This document shows, piece after piece, positions 35,020 through 43,472 of a stretch of DNA of 64,000 bases. Origin of the DNA: Treponema_C sp050937815 (lineage in GTDB: Bacteria; Spirochaetota; Spirochaetia; Treponematales; Treponemataceae); the NCBI RefSeq assembly GCF_050937815.1, contig NZ_JACDIJ010000003.1, positions 231,467-295,466 on the forward strand, given 5' to 3'. Below the pieces are notes generated by a model that did no database searches, was not told where the DNA came from, and saw only the letters and a program-made list of their open reading frames with translations. A program made the position numbers and the translations under genes. Each line of letters opens with the position of its first letter. The first letter of the stretch is position 1.

Positions 35020-35805
35020 ATGAACCGATGCAGCATAGAAAAAGAACTTATTTCCTTATCGCAAAGGTTAGGATGCCCAGAAAAAGAAATGGCAATTATC
35101 GGAGAAGGAAACACATCGGCCTTGTTAGGGGACGGAACGTACCTTTTAAAAGCAAGCGGTTTTGAATTGTCTTCTATTGATGAAAGGGGTTTTGTCCTGA
35201 TGTATCTCGATAAGATTTTGAAATTACTTGAAAAAGAAAGTATCTCTGAAAATGAGTTAAAATTATATTTTCAAGAAGCAAAAGTAGTCCCTTCGGATAA
35301 AAGACGTCCTTCCGTAGAAGCATTACTACATGCAGTTTGTTTAAGTTATGAAGGAATTACTTTTGTTGGACATACACATCCTGTTTATATTAATTCCTTA
35401 ACTTGTGCAACCTCATTTCCCGAGAATTTACAGGGAAGAATGTATCCTGATGAAATTGTTTTGTTGGGAATCGACTCTGTCTATGTTCCTTATACCGATC
35501 CGGGGATTCCTCTGGCAAAAGAACTAAAACAAAAAATAGATACTTTTATTATAGAGCACAAATCGATTCCTAAAAGTATATATCTTCAAAATCATGGTTT
35601 CGTTGCAATCGGCGGTTCTGCAAAAGAAGTTGAACATATTACCTTAACAGCAGAAAAAGCAGCTCGAGTAAGATTAGGGGCCTGCTTAGCAGGTGGTATT
35701 CACGCCTTGGATAGGAAAACCGTAACACATATATGGGGCCGCCCTGATGAAAAATATCGTCAACAAATTTTTACTCAAGTAGCTAGCGAGGAAAATAATG
35801 ACTGA
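35020..35805 (+). CDS. Class II aldolase/adducin-family protein, probable rhamnulose-1-phosphate aldolase
   Basis: 261 residues. GEGNTSALLGDGTYLLKASG is the class II aldolase start; VGHTHPVYINSL gives two zinc histidines and QNHGFVAIGGSAKE the third. This fold cleaves sugar phosphates (RhaD, FucA, AraD epimerase). In this operon cleavage of rhamnulose 1-phosphate to lactaldehyde and dihydroxyacetone phosphate is the obvious role, but the sequence is not a close copy of E. coli RhaD as far as I can judge. Overlaps the ATPase gene by eight bases. Confidence 0.78.
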   Translation: MNRCSIEKELISLSQRLGCPEKEMAIIGEGNTSALLGDGTYLLKASGFELSSIDERGFVLMYLDKILKLLEKESISENELKLYFQEAKVVPSDKRRPSVEALLHAVCLSYEGITFVGHTHPVYINSLTCATSFPENLQGRMYPDEIVLLGIDSVYVPYTDPGIPLAKELKQKIDTFIIEHKSIPKSIYLQNHGFVAIGGSAKEVEHITLTAEKAARVRLGACLAGGIHALDRKTVTHIWGRPDEKYRQQIFTQVASEENND

Positions 35806-37306
35806 TTTTATTCTTGAATTAAAAAATATAACAAAGTTCTTCCCCGGCGTTAAAGCCCTGGAAAATGTTCATTTTGATCTAAAAAAAGGTGAAATTCATG
35901 CACTTATGGGTGAAAACGGAGCTGGCAAATCAACTTTTATAAAGATTATTACAGGTGTTCACCGCCCAGATGCAGGCGAAATCCTTTTTAACGGAATTTC
36001 TGTTCAAATGCGTACCCCTGCCGATGCACAAAATTTAGGTATTGCAGCAATATATCAACATGTAACATGTTATCCACATCTTTCCGTTGCCGAAAACATG
36101 TTTATCGGTCATGAATCTGTAACAGGATATTTTAAGCGCCTTGATTGGAAAAAAATGTATGCAGAAGCAGATAGCTGGCTTGCACGCCTTAACGCACCTT
36201 TTAATTCAAGGATACGAATGGGTTCTCTATCTGTCGCTGCCCAACAAATCGTTGAAATTGCTAAAGCTCTTTCTATGAATGCAAAAATTATCATCATGGA
36301 TGAACCAACAGCATCCCTAACTCAACGGGAGAGTGAAGATTTATACAAAATAACAAAATCATTACGTGAAAAGGGTGTATCTGTTATTTTTATATCACAC
36401 CGTATACAAGATATAGACCATCTTGCCGATCGCATAACAGTTTTTCGTGATGCCAAATATATCGGAACATGGCACGCAAATGAAATCTCTCACGAAACTT
36501 TAATACAGGCTATGGTAGGAAGAGAAATAACACAAATATTCCCCAAACGACAAATACAAATCGGCGAAACGATTCTTGAAGTAAAAGGGTTGGGACGACA
36601 GGGGTTTTTTAAGGATATTTCCTTTTCTGTTAAAAAAGGAGAGATCCTTGCTTTGACCGGCCTAGTTGGCTCCGGACGAACAGAAGTTTGTGAAAGTATT
36701 TTTGGGATATATCCTTTTAATGAAGGATCTGTATTGCTGTCAGGTAAAGAAGTACTGTTTTTACATCCGTGCGAAGCAATGTCGGCAGGATTGGGCTATT
36801 TACCCGAAGACAGACAAAGACAAGGGCTTGTTTTAAACTGGGATATTACTAAAAATATTTCTTTTTCCTCTTTAAAGGCTTTCAGCAAATTGGGTTGGAT
36901 AAATGAAAAAAAAGAGCAAAAAACAGCTAGAAATGTTTTAAGAACCCTTTCAATAAAGGCCACAAGCATTTTTAACAAGGTTTCGAATTTGTCGGGCGGT
37001 AACCAACAAAAAGTTGTAGTTGCAAAACTTTTAACGAACGACCTCAAAGTTATTATTATGGATGAACCAACAAAAGGAGTAGATGTCGCTGCAAAAACCG
37101 CTATTTATAATATAATGGGAGATTTAGTTGAAGCCGGATATGCTATTATTTTAATTTCCTCGGAAATGCCGGAAGTTCTTGGTCTAAGCGATCGTATCAT
37201 GGTTATGAGAGAAGGTCGGATCGCCGCGGAATTTGAAACAGGCCAAGCAGATCAAAATAAAATTTTACATGCAGCAATGGTGAAGGAGCCTTTTGACAAT
37301 GAATAA
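35798..37306 (+). CDS. Rhamnose ABC transporter ATPase (RhaT type)
   Basis: 502 residues with two ATPase domains: Walker A GENGAGKST and Walker B KIIIMDEPTASLT in the first, degenerate GLVGSGRTE with signature LSGGNQQKVVVAKLL in the second. Same CUT2 architecture as 16764-18293 but a distinct sequence. Starts inside the aldolase stop region and overlaps the first permease by eight bases. Confidence 0.87.
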   Translation: MTDFILELKNITKFFPGVKALENVHFDLKKGEIHALMGENGAGKSTFIKIITGVHRPDAGEILFNGISVQMRTPADAQNLGIAAIYQHVTCYPHLSVAENMFIGHESVTGYFKRLDWKKMYAEADSWLARLNAPFNSRIRMGSLSVAAQQIVEIAKALSMNAKIIIMDEPTASLTQRESEDLYKITKSLREKGVSVIFISHRIQDIDHLADRITVFRDAKYIGTWHANEISHETLIQAMVGREITQIFPKRQIQIGETILEVKGLGRQGFFKDISFSVKKGEILALTGLVGSGRTEVCESIFGIYPFNEGSVLLSGKEVLFLHPCEAMSAGLGYLPEDRQRQGLVLNWDITKNISFSSLKAFSKLGWINEKKEQKTARNVLRTLSIKATSIFNKVSNLSGGNQQKVVVAKLLTNDLKVIIMDEPTKGVDVAAKTAIYNIMGDLVEAGYAIILISSEMPEVLGLSDRIMVMREGRIAAEFETGQADQNKILHAAMVKEPFDNE

Positions 37307-38294
37307 TTATCTGTCCATGAAAACAAAAAACATCCAGTATCGCGAGTTAGGTTTATTTATATTCATTGTATTTATTTGTATTTTTGTACAATTACGCAAT
37401 CCTGAATTTTTAACGATAAGCAATATTAAAGATTTGTTGGTCAATACTGCAATCTTAAGTATTTTAGCAATGGGCATGATGCTTGTTTTACTGACTGGCG
37501 GCATAGACCTTTCTATAGGAGCAAATATTGCCTTTTCAGGTATGTTGGCGGCTTTGACGCTTCAACATAATCCAACCCTCCCAGTTGTTCTAGCTGTTCT
37601 GGAAGGAATGTCTGTCGGAGCTTTTTCCGGTTTGATTATAGGGATTCTTATTGCACAATTCAAAATTCTCCCGATTATCGCATCTTTGGGAATGATGAAT
37701 ATTTTACGCGGACTGACTTTTTTAATTTCGAGAGGAAAATGGGTTAGTGCATATCAAATGCCTCAATCATTTAAAAATATAGCTGTCGGAAACACCTGTG
37801 GCATAAACAATATGCTTTTAATCGCCGTAGGTATTTATATCATTTTTTGGTTTTTTATAAACCATACAAGAAACGGTCGCTGGCTTTACGCTGTTGGTTC
37901 AAATAGAGAAGCGGCGGAAATTTCCGGTATTCCTGCAAAAAAAACAACTGCTTTGGCATATGTCCTTATGGGTATTCTTGCCGGTTTAGGAGGTGTTTTA
38001 TGGGTTGCAAAATTTGCTTCTGCACAGGGAGATACTGCAACAGGCTATGAAATGAATGTAATTGCCGCCTGCGTTTTAGGAGGTATCAGCGTTTCTGGAG
38101 GGAGCGGAAAGATAAGCGGGTTAATCTTAGGAACAATTCTTTTCGGCATTCTTAACAATGCACTTCCTCTTATCAATGTTTCACCTTTTTGGCAAACAGG
38201 GATTCAAGGGCTGGTTATTTTAACAGCAATAATAACCAATGTGTATGTGAAGCGCGAAACAGATAAAAATGTGCTTAAACGACGTATTATATAA
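37299..38294 (+). CDS. Rhamnose ABC transporter permease, first
   Basis: 331 residues from ATG 37299, preferred to a TTG six bases earlier because AAGGAG (37283-37288) is ten bases away. Polytopic, with MLVLLTGGIDLSIGANIAFSG and VLGGISVSGGSGKISGLILG, the CUT2 permease landmarks. Pairs with the permease at 38369-39355. Confidence 0.85.
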   Translation: MNNYLSMKTKNIQYRELGLFIFIVFICIFVQLRNPEFLTISNIKDLLVNTAILSILAMGMMLVLLTGGIDLSIGANIAFSGMLAALTLQHNPTLPVVLAVLEGMSVGAFSGLIIGILIAQFKILPIIASLGMMNILRGLTFLISRGKWVSAYQMPQSFKNIAVGNTCGINNMLLIAVGIYIIFWFFINHTRNGRWLYAVGSNREAAEISGIPAKKTTALAYVLMGILAGLGGVLWVAKFASAQGDTATGYEMNVIAACVLGGISVSGGSGKISGLILGTILFGILNNALPLINVSPFWQTGIQGLVILTAIITNVYVKRETDKNVLKRRII

Positions 38295-38368
38295 TTACGC
38301 TCAATATTGGGTGTTTTTTTTGCCGCAATTTTCCTTGTCGTGATATATTATTAGAATTAGGAGAAAAA

Positions 38369-39355
38369 ATGAAACATTCTTTTACAAGAACGCACAATAC
38401 AAAAGCATGTTTTTTCCAGTGGGAATGGCTTCTGGTTTTAGTTTTCATTCTTATTCATATAATCAATAGCATTATTTCTCCGTGGTATTTATCTTTAGAT
38501 ACATTTATCAGCACTCCTATGATGTTTTTAGATAAAGCGTTCATCGTTTTTCCGATGATGCTTATTCTATTGACAGGAAATATCGATATTTCCGTATCGT
38601 CTATTGTTGCTCTCTCCTCTGTTATGATGGGTGTAACATATAATGCAGGTGTTCCGATGATTTTAGCGATTGTGTTATGTTTGATAACTGGAACAATTTG
38701 CGGCTTTATTAACGGTTTTTTACTTATAAAATTTAAAGAATTACCGGCAATGATTATCACACTTTCAACAATGACTATATATCGAGGTTTAGCATATATC
38801 ATATTGGAAGATCAAGCTGCAGGAAAATTTCCTACTTGGTTTAAATTTTTCGGCTGGGGATATGTCGGTCACATTCCCTTTATTATGCTTATTTTTGCTA
38901 TTTGTGCCATTTTTTTCGGTATTTTAATACATAAAACGACATTCGGAAGAGCTGTTTACGGAATAGGAAACAATATGATTGCAAGTAAATATTCTGGGAT
39001 AAAAACAGACACCGTCATGCTTATTGTCTATATACTGACAGGCCTTATGTCCGGTATTACGGCTCTGTTTCTAACATCCCGCATGGGAAGTACGCGTCCG
39101 AATATCGCAATCGGATATGAATTAGAAATTATCGCAATGACGGTCTTAGGAGGAGTAAGTACCGCAGGAGGACAAGGAAGAATTGCAGGACCCCTTTTGG
39201 CAATCGGCATCATTGGATATCTACAATATGGATTAGGTCTTATCAATATTTCTGCTCAAATAGTTATGATTATAACCGGCTTATTGCTTATCGTTTCTGT
39301 AATGATTCAAAACATACGCTTTGATGCAACTCGGATTATATCCGTTAAAAAATAA
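38369..39355 (+). CDS. Rhamnose ABC transporter permease, second
   Basis: 328 residues, polytopic. MLILLTGNIDISVSSIVALSS and VLGGVSTAGGQGRIAGPLLA show the family; the N-terminal motif carries TGNIDIS, as in the RhaQ-type partner. TTAGGAGAAAAA precedes the ATG, 74 bases after the first permease. Confidence 0.85.
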   Translation: MKHSFTRTHNTKACFFQWEWLLVLVFILIHIINSIISPWYLSLDTFISTPMMFLDKAFIVFPMMLILLTGNIDISVSSIVALSSVMMGVTYNAGVPMILAIVLCLITGTICGFINGFLLIKFKELPAMIITLSTMTIYRGLAYIILEDQAAGKFPTWFKFFGWGYVGHIPFIMLIFAICAIFFGILIHKTTFGRAVYGIGNNMIASKYSGIKTDTVMLIVYILTGLMSGITALFLTSRMGSTRPNIAIGYELEIIAMTVLGGVSTAGGQGRIAGPLLAIGIIGYLQYGLGLINISAQIVMIITGLLLIVSVMIQNIRFDATRIISVKK

Positions 39356-39365
39356 AAGGAATACT

Positions 39366-39386
39366 CGTTTAAGCATTATTTAAACG
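39366..39386 (+). other. Small leader hairpin before the rhamnose-binding protein gene
   Basis: CGTTTAA (39366-39372) pairs with TTAAACG (39380-39386) over a seven-base loop, directly before the AAAGGAGG ribosome-binding site. It may protect the message of the highly expressed binding protein. Confidence 0.35.
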
Positions 39387-39402
39387 GTAAAAAGGAGGCA
39401 GT

Positions 39403-40431
39403 ATGAAAAAAATTGTAGTTTCAGTATTATGCGTTTTGATGCTGACTGTTGTTCTATCCCCGATTTTTGCAGGAGGCACAAAAGAGGGTAGCAAAGAAAA
39501 ACACGCCTTTGTATTTAAGAACACAGGCAACCCTTATGGGGAAAAACAGATGGAGGGATTTAAAGAAATTATTGAAGAACACGGCTTTGAAGCTATTTTA
39601 CGAGCTCCGGAACAACCCACGGCAGAAGCCCAAATTCAAATAATCGAACAACTGATAGCCCAAAAAGTGAAGTCAATTTGTGTCACAGCAAATGACTATG
39701 ATGCTTTACAACCGGTTTTAATCAAAGCTATGAATATGGGTATAAAAGTTACAGCAGCCGACTCCAATGTAAATCCTGCAAGCCGTATGACATTTATCAA
39801 CCAAGCAGACCCGGAATTAATAGGACGAACTCTCGTTCGTGCTGCTTATGACCTATCCGGTGGAAGCGGTGATTTCGCAATTCTATCTGCGACCAGTCAA
39901 GCTTCGAATCAAAATCTCTGGATCGAATGGATGAAAAAAGAATTAACAGAAAACAGCGCAAAATACAGAAATCTGAAACTTGTCAAGGTCGCCTACGGCG
40001 ATGATCTAAGAGACAAATCGGTTTCAGAAACGGAAGCATTGCTGAGAACGTTCCCCCAACTGAAATGCATTGTTGCTCCTACAACAGTAGGAATTGCTGC
40101 TGCAGCAAAAGTGATATCAGACAAAGGTCTTACAGGAAGGGTTGCAATCACAGGACTCGGTTTACCTTCGGAAATGGCGGAGTATATAGACAACGGTTCC
40201 TGTCCTTACATGTACTTATGGAATCCTATAGATGTCGGCAAACTTGCAGGTTATATAAGTATTGTTCTTTCATCGGGTAAAATAACCGGTAAAGTAGGAG
40301 AAAATTTCTCCGCAGGAAAATTAGGAAACTTCAGTGTAACAAAGGCTTCAGACGGGGGTACGGAAGTGTTGCTTGGTTCACCATTTAAATTTGATAAGGC
40401 AAATATCAATGAATGGAAAACGGTTTATTAG
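39403..40431 (+). CDS. Rhamnose ABC transporter substrate-binding protein (RhaS type)
   Basis: 342 residues with an export signal ending near PIFAGGTKEG. The mature part is a periplasmic-binding-protein type I fold; TGNPYGEKQMEGFKEI, IIEQLIAQKVKSICVTANDY, INQADPELIGRTLV and SQASNQNLWIEWMK are typical of rhamnose receptors. Strong AAAAAGGAGG before the ATG. Unlike most operons, the gene follows the ATPase and permeases, and a terminator-like hairpin lies after it. Confidence 0.87.
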   Translation: MKKIVVSVLCVLMLTVVLSPIFAGGTKEGSKEKHAFVFKNTGNPYGEKQMEGFKEIIEEHGFEAILRAPEQPTAEAQIQIIEQLIAQKVKSICVTANDYDALQPVLIKAMNMGIKVTAADSNVNPASRMTFINQADPELIGRTLVRAAYDLSGGSGDFAILSATSQASNQNLWIEWMKKELTENSAKYRNLKLVKVAYGDDLRDKSVSETEALLRTFPQLKCIVAPTTVGIAAAAKVISDKGLTGRVAITGLGLPSEMAEYIDNGSCPYMYLWNPIDVGKLAGYISIVLSSGKITGKVGENFSAGKLGNFSVTKASDGGTEVLLGSPFKFDKANINEWKTVY

Positions 40432-40517
40432 CGGTTAACGTTTTTACAAAGAGATACACTCTTTTTCAAAGATGTCTTTGCAACATTTCGTAAATATAAC
40501 TATGCATAAAGACGGAG

Positions 40518-40560
40518 CCGGCTTGCATATATAAAAATAATTTTTGCAAGTCGGTTTCTT
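40518..40560 (+). terminator. Terminator-like hairpin after the rhamnose-binding protein gene
   Basis: CCGGCTTGCA (40518-40527) pairs with TGCAAGTCGG (40545-40554), ten pairs with one G-T, then TTTCTT. It probably stops part of the transcription before rhaM. A smaller symmetric element CAAAGA-TG-TCTTTG lies at 40467-40480. Confidence 0.6.
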
Positions 40561-40586
40561 TTAGAAAACACGCAGGAGAATGTTTT

Positions 40587-40901
40587 ATGTTACACACAGC
40601 CTTTAAAATGAAATTAAAACCGGGGTTTGCCGCCGAATATAAAAAACGCCATGATAAAATATGGCCAGAACTTAAAGATGCAATCACCAAAAGCGGCGTA
40701 TATGATTATTCCATTTTTCTCGATGAAGACACTTTAACCCTCTTTGCTTACCAAAAATTAAAACCTGACAATACAGCTTTTTCTCAAAAGGATTTACCGA
40801 TCGTTAAAGAGTGGTGGAATATGATGGCGGATATTATGGAAGTTAATTCTGATAATTCTCCGGTTTGTACAGAACTCAAAAATGTTTTTTATATGGAATA
40901 A
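40587..40901 (+). CDS. rhaM: L-rhamnose mutarotase
   Basis: 104 residues, the family length. AFKMKLKPGFAAEYKKRHDKIWPEL (read as two parts: membrane-free start and the RHDxIWPEL motif with catalytic histidine), YDYSIFLDE and EWWNMMADIM are landmarks. It speeds interconversion of the alpha and beta forms of rhamnose so that the isomerase is supplied. CAGGAGAATG precedes the ATG. Confidence 0.9.
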   Translation: MLHTAFKMKLKPGFAAEYKKRHDKIWPELKDAITKSGVYDYSIFLDEDTLTLFAYQKLKPDNTAFSQKDLPIVKEWWNMMADIMEVNSDNSPVCTELKNVFYME

Positions 40902-40905
40902 AAAA

Positions 40906-42321
40906 ATGACAAAGATAGGATTGTTCGGTATCGGACTCGATACTTATTGGAATCAATTTAATGGACTAAAAGAAAGACTAACGGAATATCAGAATAAAAT
41001 TTTTACCCAAATGCAAACTGATGAAGTTGAAATAATAAACGGGGGACTAGTTGATAATCCTGCTTCGGCACAAAAAATTGGGTCTTTTTTTCAGCAAGAA
41101 GGTATAGATCTTATTTTCATATATATCTCAACCTATGCCCTTTCTCATACCGTTTTACCGGTTTTACAAACAGTAAAAGTTCCTGCTATAATTTTAAATA
41201 TTCAACCGACCGCAGCGATTGATTATACGGCATTCAACAATTTGAATGATAGGGGGCTTATGACGGGAGAGTGGCTTGCTCATTGTTCCGCATGTTCGGT
41301 TCCCGAAATTGCTCACATCTGTAATAAAGCAAATCTCCCATATGATATTATTACTGGCTATCTTAATGAAGAATATGTTTGGACACAAATTAAAGAATGG
41401 ATTCATGCATCCCGTACCGTAAAAGAGTTACAGCAGAGCCGGATCGGTATACTCGGACATTATTATTGTGGAATGTTGGATGTATATACCGATATTACAG
41501 AACTTGCCTCTGTTTTCGGATGTCACTTTGAATTGCTTGAAATAGATGAGCTGGCACAATATCACAAAGCTGTTTCTAAAAGAGACATTATGATAAAAAG
41601 ACAACAGTTTGAAACAGAATTTAAAATTGATTCAGAATGTGAAGCCTTTGAACTGGATAGAGCGGCTCAAACATCCTGTGCATTGGACACACTCGTTGAA
41701 AAACGAAATTTACATGCAATGGCATATTATTATGAAGGCACTCCGGGAAGCACTCATGAAAACATTGTTACCTCTGTTATTGCGGGAAACACATTGTTGA
41801 CGGCACATCATATTCCCGTTGCTGGAGAGTGTGAGGTAAAAAATGTTCTAGCAATGAAAATTATGGATATTCTCAAAGTCGGCGGTTCTTTTGCTGAATT
41901 ATATGCGATGGATTTCAATGATGATATTATCCTCTGGGGACATGATGGTCCTGCACATCCTACTATCGCCGATGGACAGGTTGCACTTGTTCCTCTCCCC
42001 GTATATCACGGTAAACCCGGCAAAGGTCTTTCCATACAAATGACAGTAAAACAGGGTCCTGTAACTTTTTTAGCAGTTGTGCAAGGTAGAAGTGGAAAAA
42101 CTCTGTTATTAATCGCAGAAGGAGAATCGGTTGTGGGTCCTGTGTTACAAATAGGCAATACTAATAGTCGGTATAAATTTCCTATTTCAGCTCGCGCCTT
42201 TGTTGACAAATGGTCAAAGCAAGGCCCCTCACATCATTGCGCTATTGGAATAGGCCATATACATACTATTATCGAAAAAATAGCCTTTTTACTTGGAATT
42301 GAGTGTATAAAAATCTGTTAA
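40906..42321 (+). CDS. L-fucose/L-arabinose isomerase-family protein of unknown role
   Basis: 471 residues from the ATG at 40906, four bases after rhaM; an upstream frame start lies inside rhaM and adds no similarity. IGLFGIGLDTYWNQF, IFIYISTYALSHTVLPVL, ILNIQPTAAIDY and MTGEWLAHCSACSVPEIA match a family annotated as arabinose-isomerase-like, found near sugar importers. EGTPGSTHENIV and GECEVKNVLAMKIMD would hold the active-site glutamates. It may isomerise rhamnose, fucose or another deoxysugar intermediate. The exact reaction is unknown. Confidence 0.65.
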   Translation: MTKIGLFGIGLDTYWNQFNGLKERLTEYQNKIFTQMQTDEVEIINGGLVDNPASAQKIGSFFQQEGIDLIFIYISTYALSHTVLPVLQTVKVPAIILNIQPTAAIDYTAFNNLNDRGLMTGEWLAHCSACSVPEIAHICNKANLPYDIITGYLNEEYVWTQIKEWIHASRTVKELQQSRIGILGHYYCGMLDVYTDITELASVFGCHFELLEIDELAQYHKAVSKRDIMIKRQQFETEFKIDSECEAFELDRAAQTSCALDTLVEKRNLHAMAYYYEGTPGSTHENIVTSVIAGNTLLTAHHIPVAGECEVKNVLAMKIMDILKVGGSFAELYAMDFNDDIILWGHDGPAHPTIADGQVALVPLPVYHGKPGKGLSIQMTVKQGPVTFLAVVQGRSGKTLLLIAEGESVVGPVLQIGNTNSRYKFPISARAFVDKWSKQGPSHHCAIGIGHIHTIIEKIAFLLGIECIKIC

Positions 42322-42399
42322 TACTTCATACTCATAACAGATCATGCCGAAAGATTTGAAAAGCTTTCGCTTTTTTAATGTCTTTAGTTTTTATTTAAC

Positions 42400-42428
42400 T
42401 TGACATAACGGCTAAAAAGCAGCACAAT
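42400..42428 (+). promoter_or_regulatory. Promoter of the AraC-type regulator
   Basis: Consensus TTGACA (42400-42405), 17-base spacer, CACAAT (42423-42428). CCAGGGG precedes the ATG at 42446. This suggests separate, basal expression of the regulator. Confidence 0.55.
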
Positions 42429-42445
42429 TTCGCCAGGGGTATGCC

Positions 42446-43312
42446 ATGTACCAACTCTTTGCACAAAAATATTGGAAAGAAAGAGCCGTCCCTTTCCATT
42501 TTGAATTCAGAAACAATCAAGCCCCTTTTCCAATACACTGCCATGATTTTCATGAACTGGTGTATATCTATAGCGGAACGGCGATCCATTTAACAAATTA
42601 TGGTAATTATGAAATAAAAGGCGGAGATATTTTAAGCATAAAACCCGGACAGTGTCACGGTTTTAAAAAAATAAATAATCTAGTTTTAATGAATATTTTA
42701 ATACAGCCAAGCTTTTTAACACAAAACAACTTACATTTAAACTCTATTCCCGCTTATAACCTTCTATTTGAGCAATGCATGAAAAAAAAAGCTGAAAAAA
42801 ACCCTCCCGTTCATTTTACCCTTTCCAATGCACAATCCTTTGAGGTCCGCGCTTTAATCGAATCTATGCAACAGGAGATACGAGGACAATATAGCGGTTA
42901 TATAACACAGGCAATCACTTTTTTTTTGCAGCTTGTGGTTTTACTTGTCAGAATTTATGAAAATAAAGATTACTCCATCTGTTTATCAGACAATCCGTCT
43001 GTTAGATTAATTGATTATATAGAAACACATTTTCATAAAAACATAGAAACATCAAATTTGGTTGAAATAAGCGGTATGTCGCCAAGCAGTGTTTTGCGTA
43101 CATGCAAAAGAATCACTGGCTATAGTCCTTCCGTATATCAAAAACGACTCCGTATGTTTTCGGCCATCAACGAATTAGTTCAAAGTAATAAATCTATTAC
43201 ACAAATAGCCCTGGACATTGGATATAACGACAGTAATTATTTTTCCCGCTTATTTAAAGATTTTATCAATCTTACGCCGTCCGAATATCGCTCACAGTTT
43301 CGTGAAAAATAA
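42446..43312 (+). CDS. AraC-family regulator of rhamnose genes (RhaS/RhaR-like)
   Basis: 288 residues. The N-terminal cupin has the metal/sugar pocket pattern PIHCHDFHELVYIYSG and GGDILSIKPGQCHGF; the C-terminal AraC domain has two helix-turn-helix units, NLVEISGMSPSSVLRTCKR and ITQIALDIGYNDSNYFSRLF. The cupin plus AraC layout is that of RhaS/RhaR, which activate rhamnose genes when the sugar is bound. Last gene of the cassette; the right 45-bp repeat begins three bases after its stop. Confidence 0.88.
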   Translation: MYQLFAQKYWKERAVPFHFEFRNNQAPFPIHCHDFHELVYIYSGTAIHLTNYGNYEIKGGDILSIKPGQCHGFKKINNLVLMNILIQPSFLTQNNLHLNSIPAYNLLFEQCMKKKAEKNPPVHFTLSNAQSFEVRALIESMQQEIRGQYSGYITQAITFFLQLVVLLVRIYENKDYSICLSDNPSVRLIDYIETHFHKNIETSNLVEISGMSPSSVLRTCKRITGYSPSVYQKRLRMFSAINELVQSNKSITQIALDIGYNDSNYFSRLFKDFINLTPSEYRSQFREK

Positions 43313-43315
43313 ATT

Positions 43316-43360
43316 CGCCGGTACCATCGGCCGTTCGATTTTGGAAAAAACAGTGTGAAA
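43316..43360 (+). repeat. 45-bp direct repeat, right copy (deoB 3'-end duplicate)
   Basis: Exact copy of 33548-33592, now without the rest of deoB. It marks the right junction of the rhamnose cassette. The sequence that follows (from 43361) is presumably the original region downstream of deoB. Confidence 0.95.
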
Positions 43361-43399
43361 TTTGCCGAAAACACCTCCTTTTTAGTATATTTAGGAAAA

Positions 43400-43431
43400 C
43401 GCCGATTAAAACATATCCGAAACAATCGGCG
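43400..43431 (+). terminator. Hairpin between cassette junction and htpG
   Basis: CGCCGATT (43400-43407) and AATCGGCG (43424-43431) form an eight-bp stem, followed by GGTTCTT. It could be the original deoB terminator, now parted from deoB by the insertion, or a leader structure of htpG. Confidence 0.4.
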
Positions 43432-43472
43432 GGTTCTTAAATCATTCATCTTAATTAAAAAGGAGTGCTGTT

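Larger units (their letters stand above)
33593..43315. other. Probable inserted L-rhamnose cassette
   Basis: About 9.7 kb between the two 45-bp repeats. It contains rhaA, a class II aldolase, a four-gene ABC importer, rhaM, an isomerase-family gene and an AraC-type regulator, all on the plus strand and all related to rhamnose. Codon use differs visibly from the flanks, with many A/T-ending codons (one sampled line, 34081-34140, has 16 G+C of 60, against 24 of 60 in deoB at 33301-33360). No integrase, transposase or terminal inverted repeat was found inside. Type and route of transfer are unknown. Confidence 0.75.
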
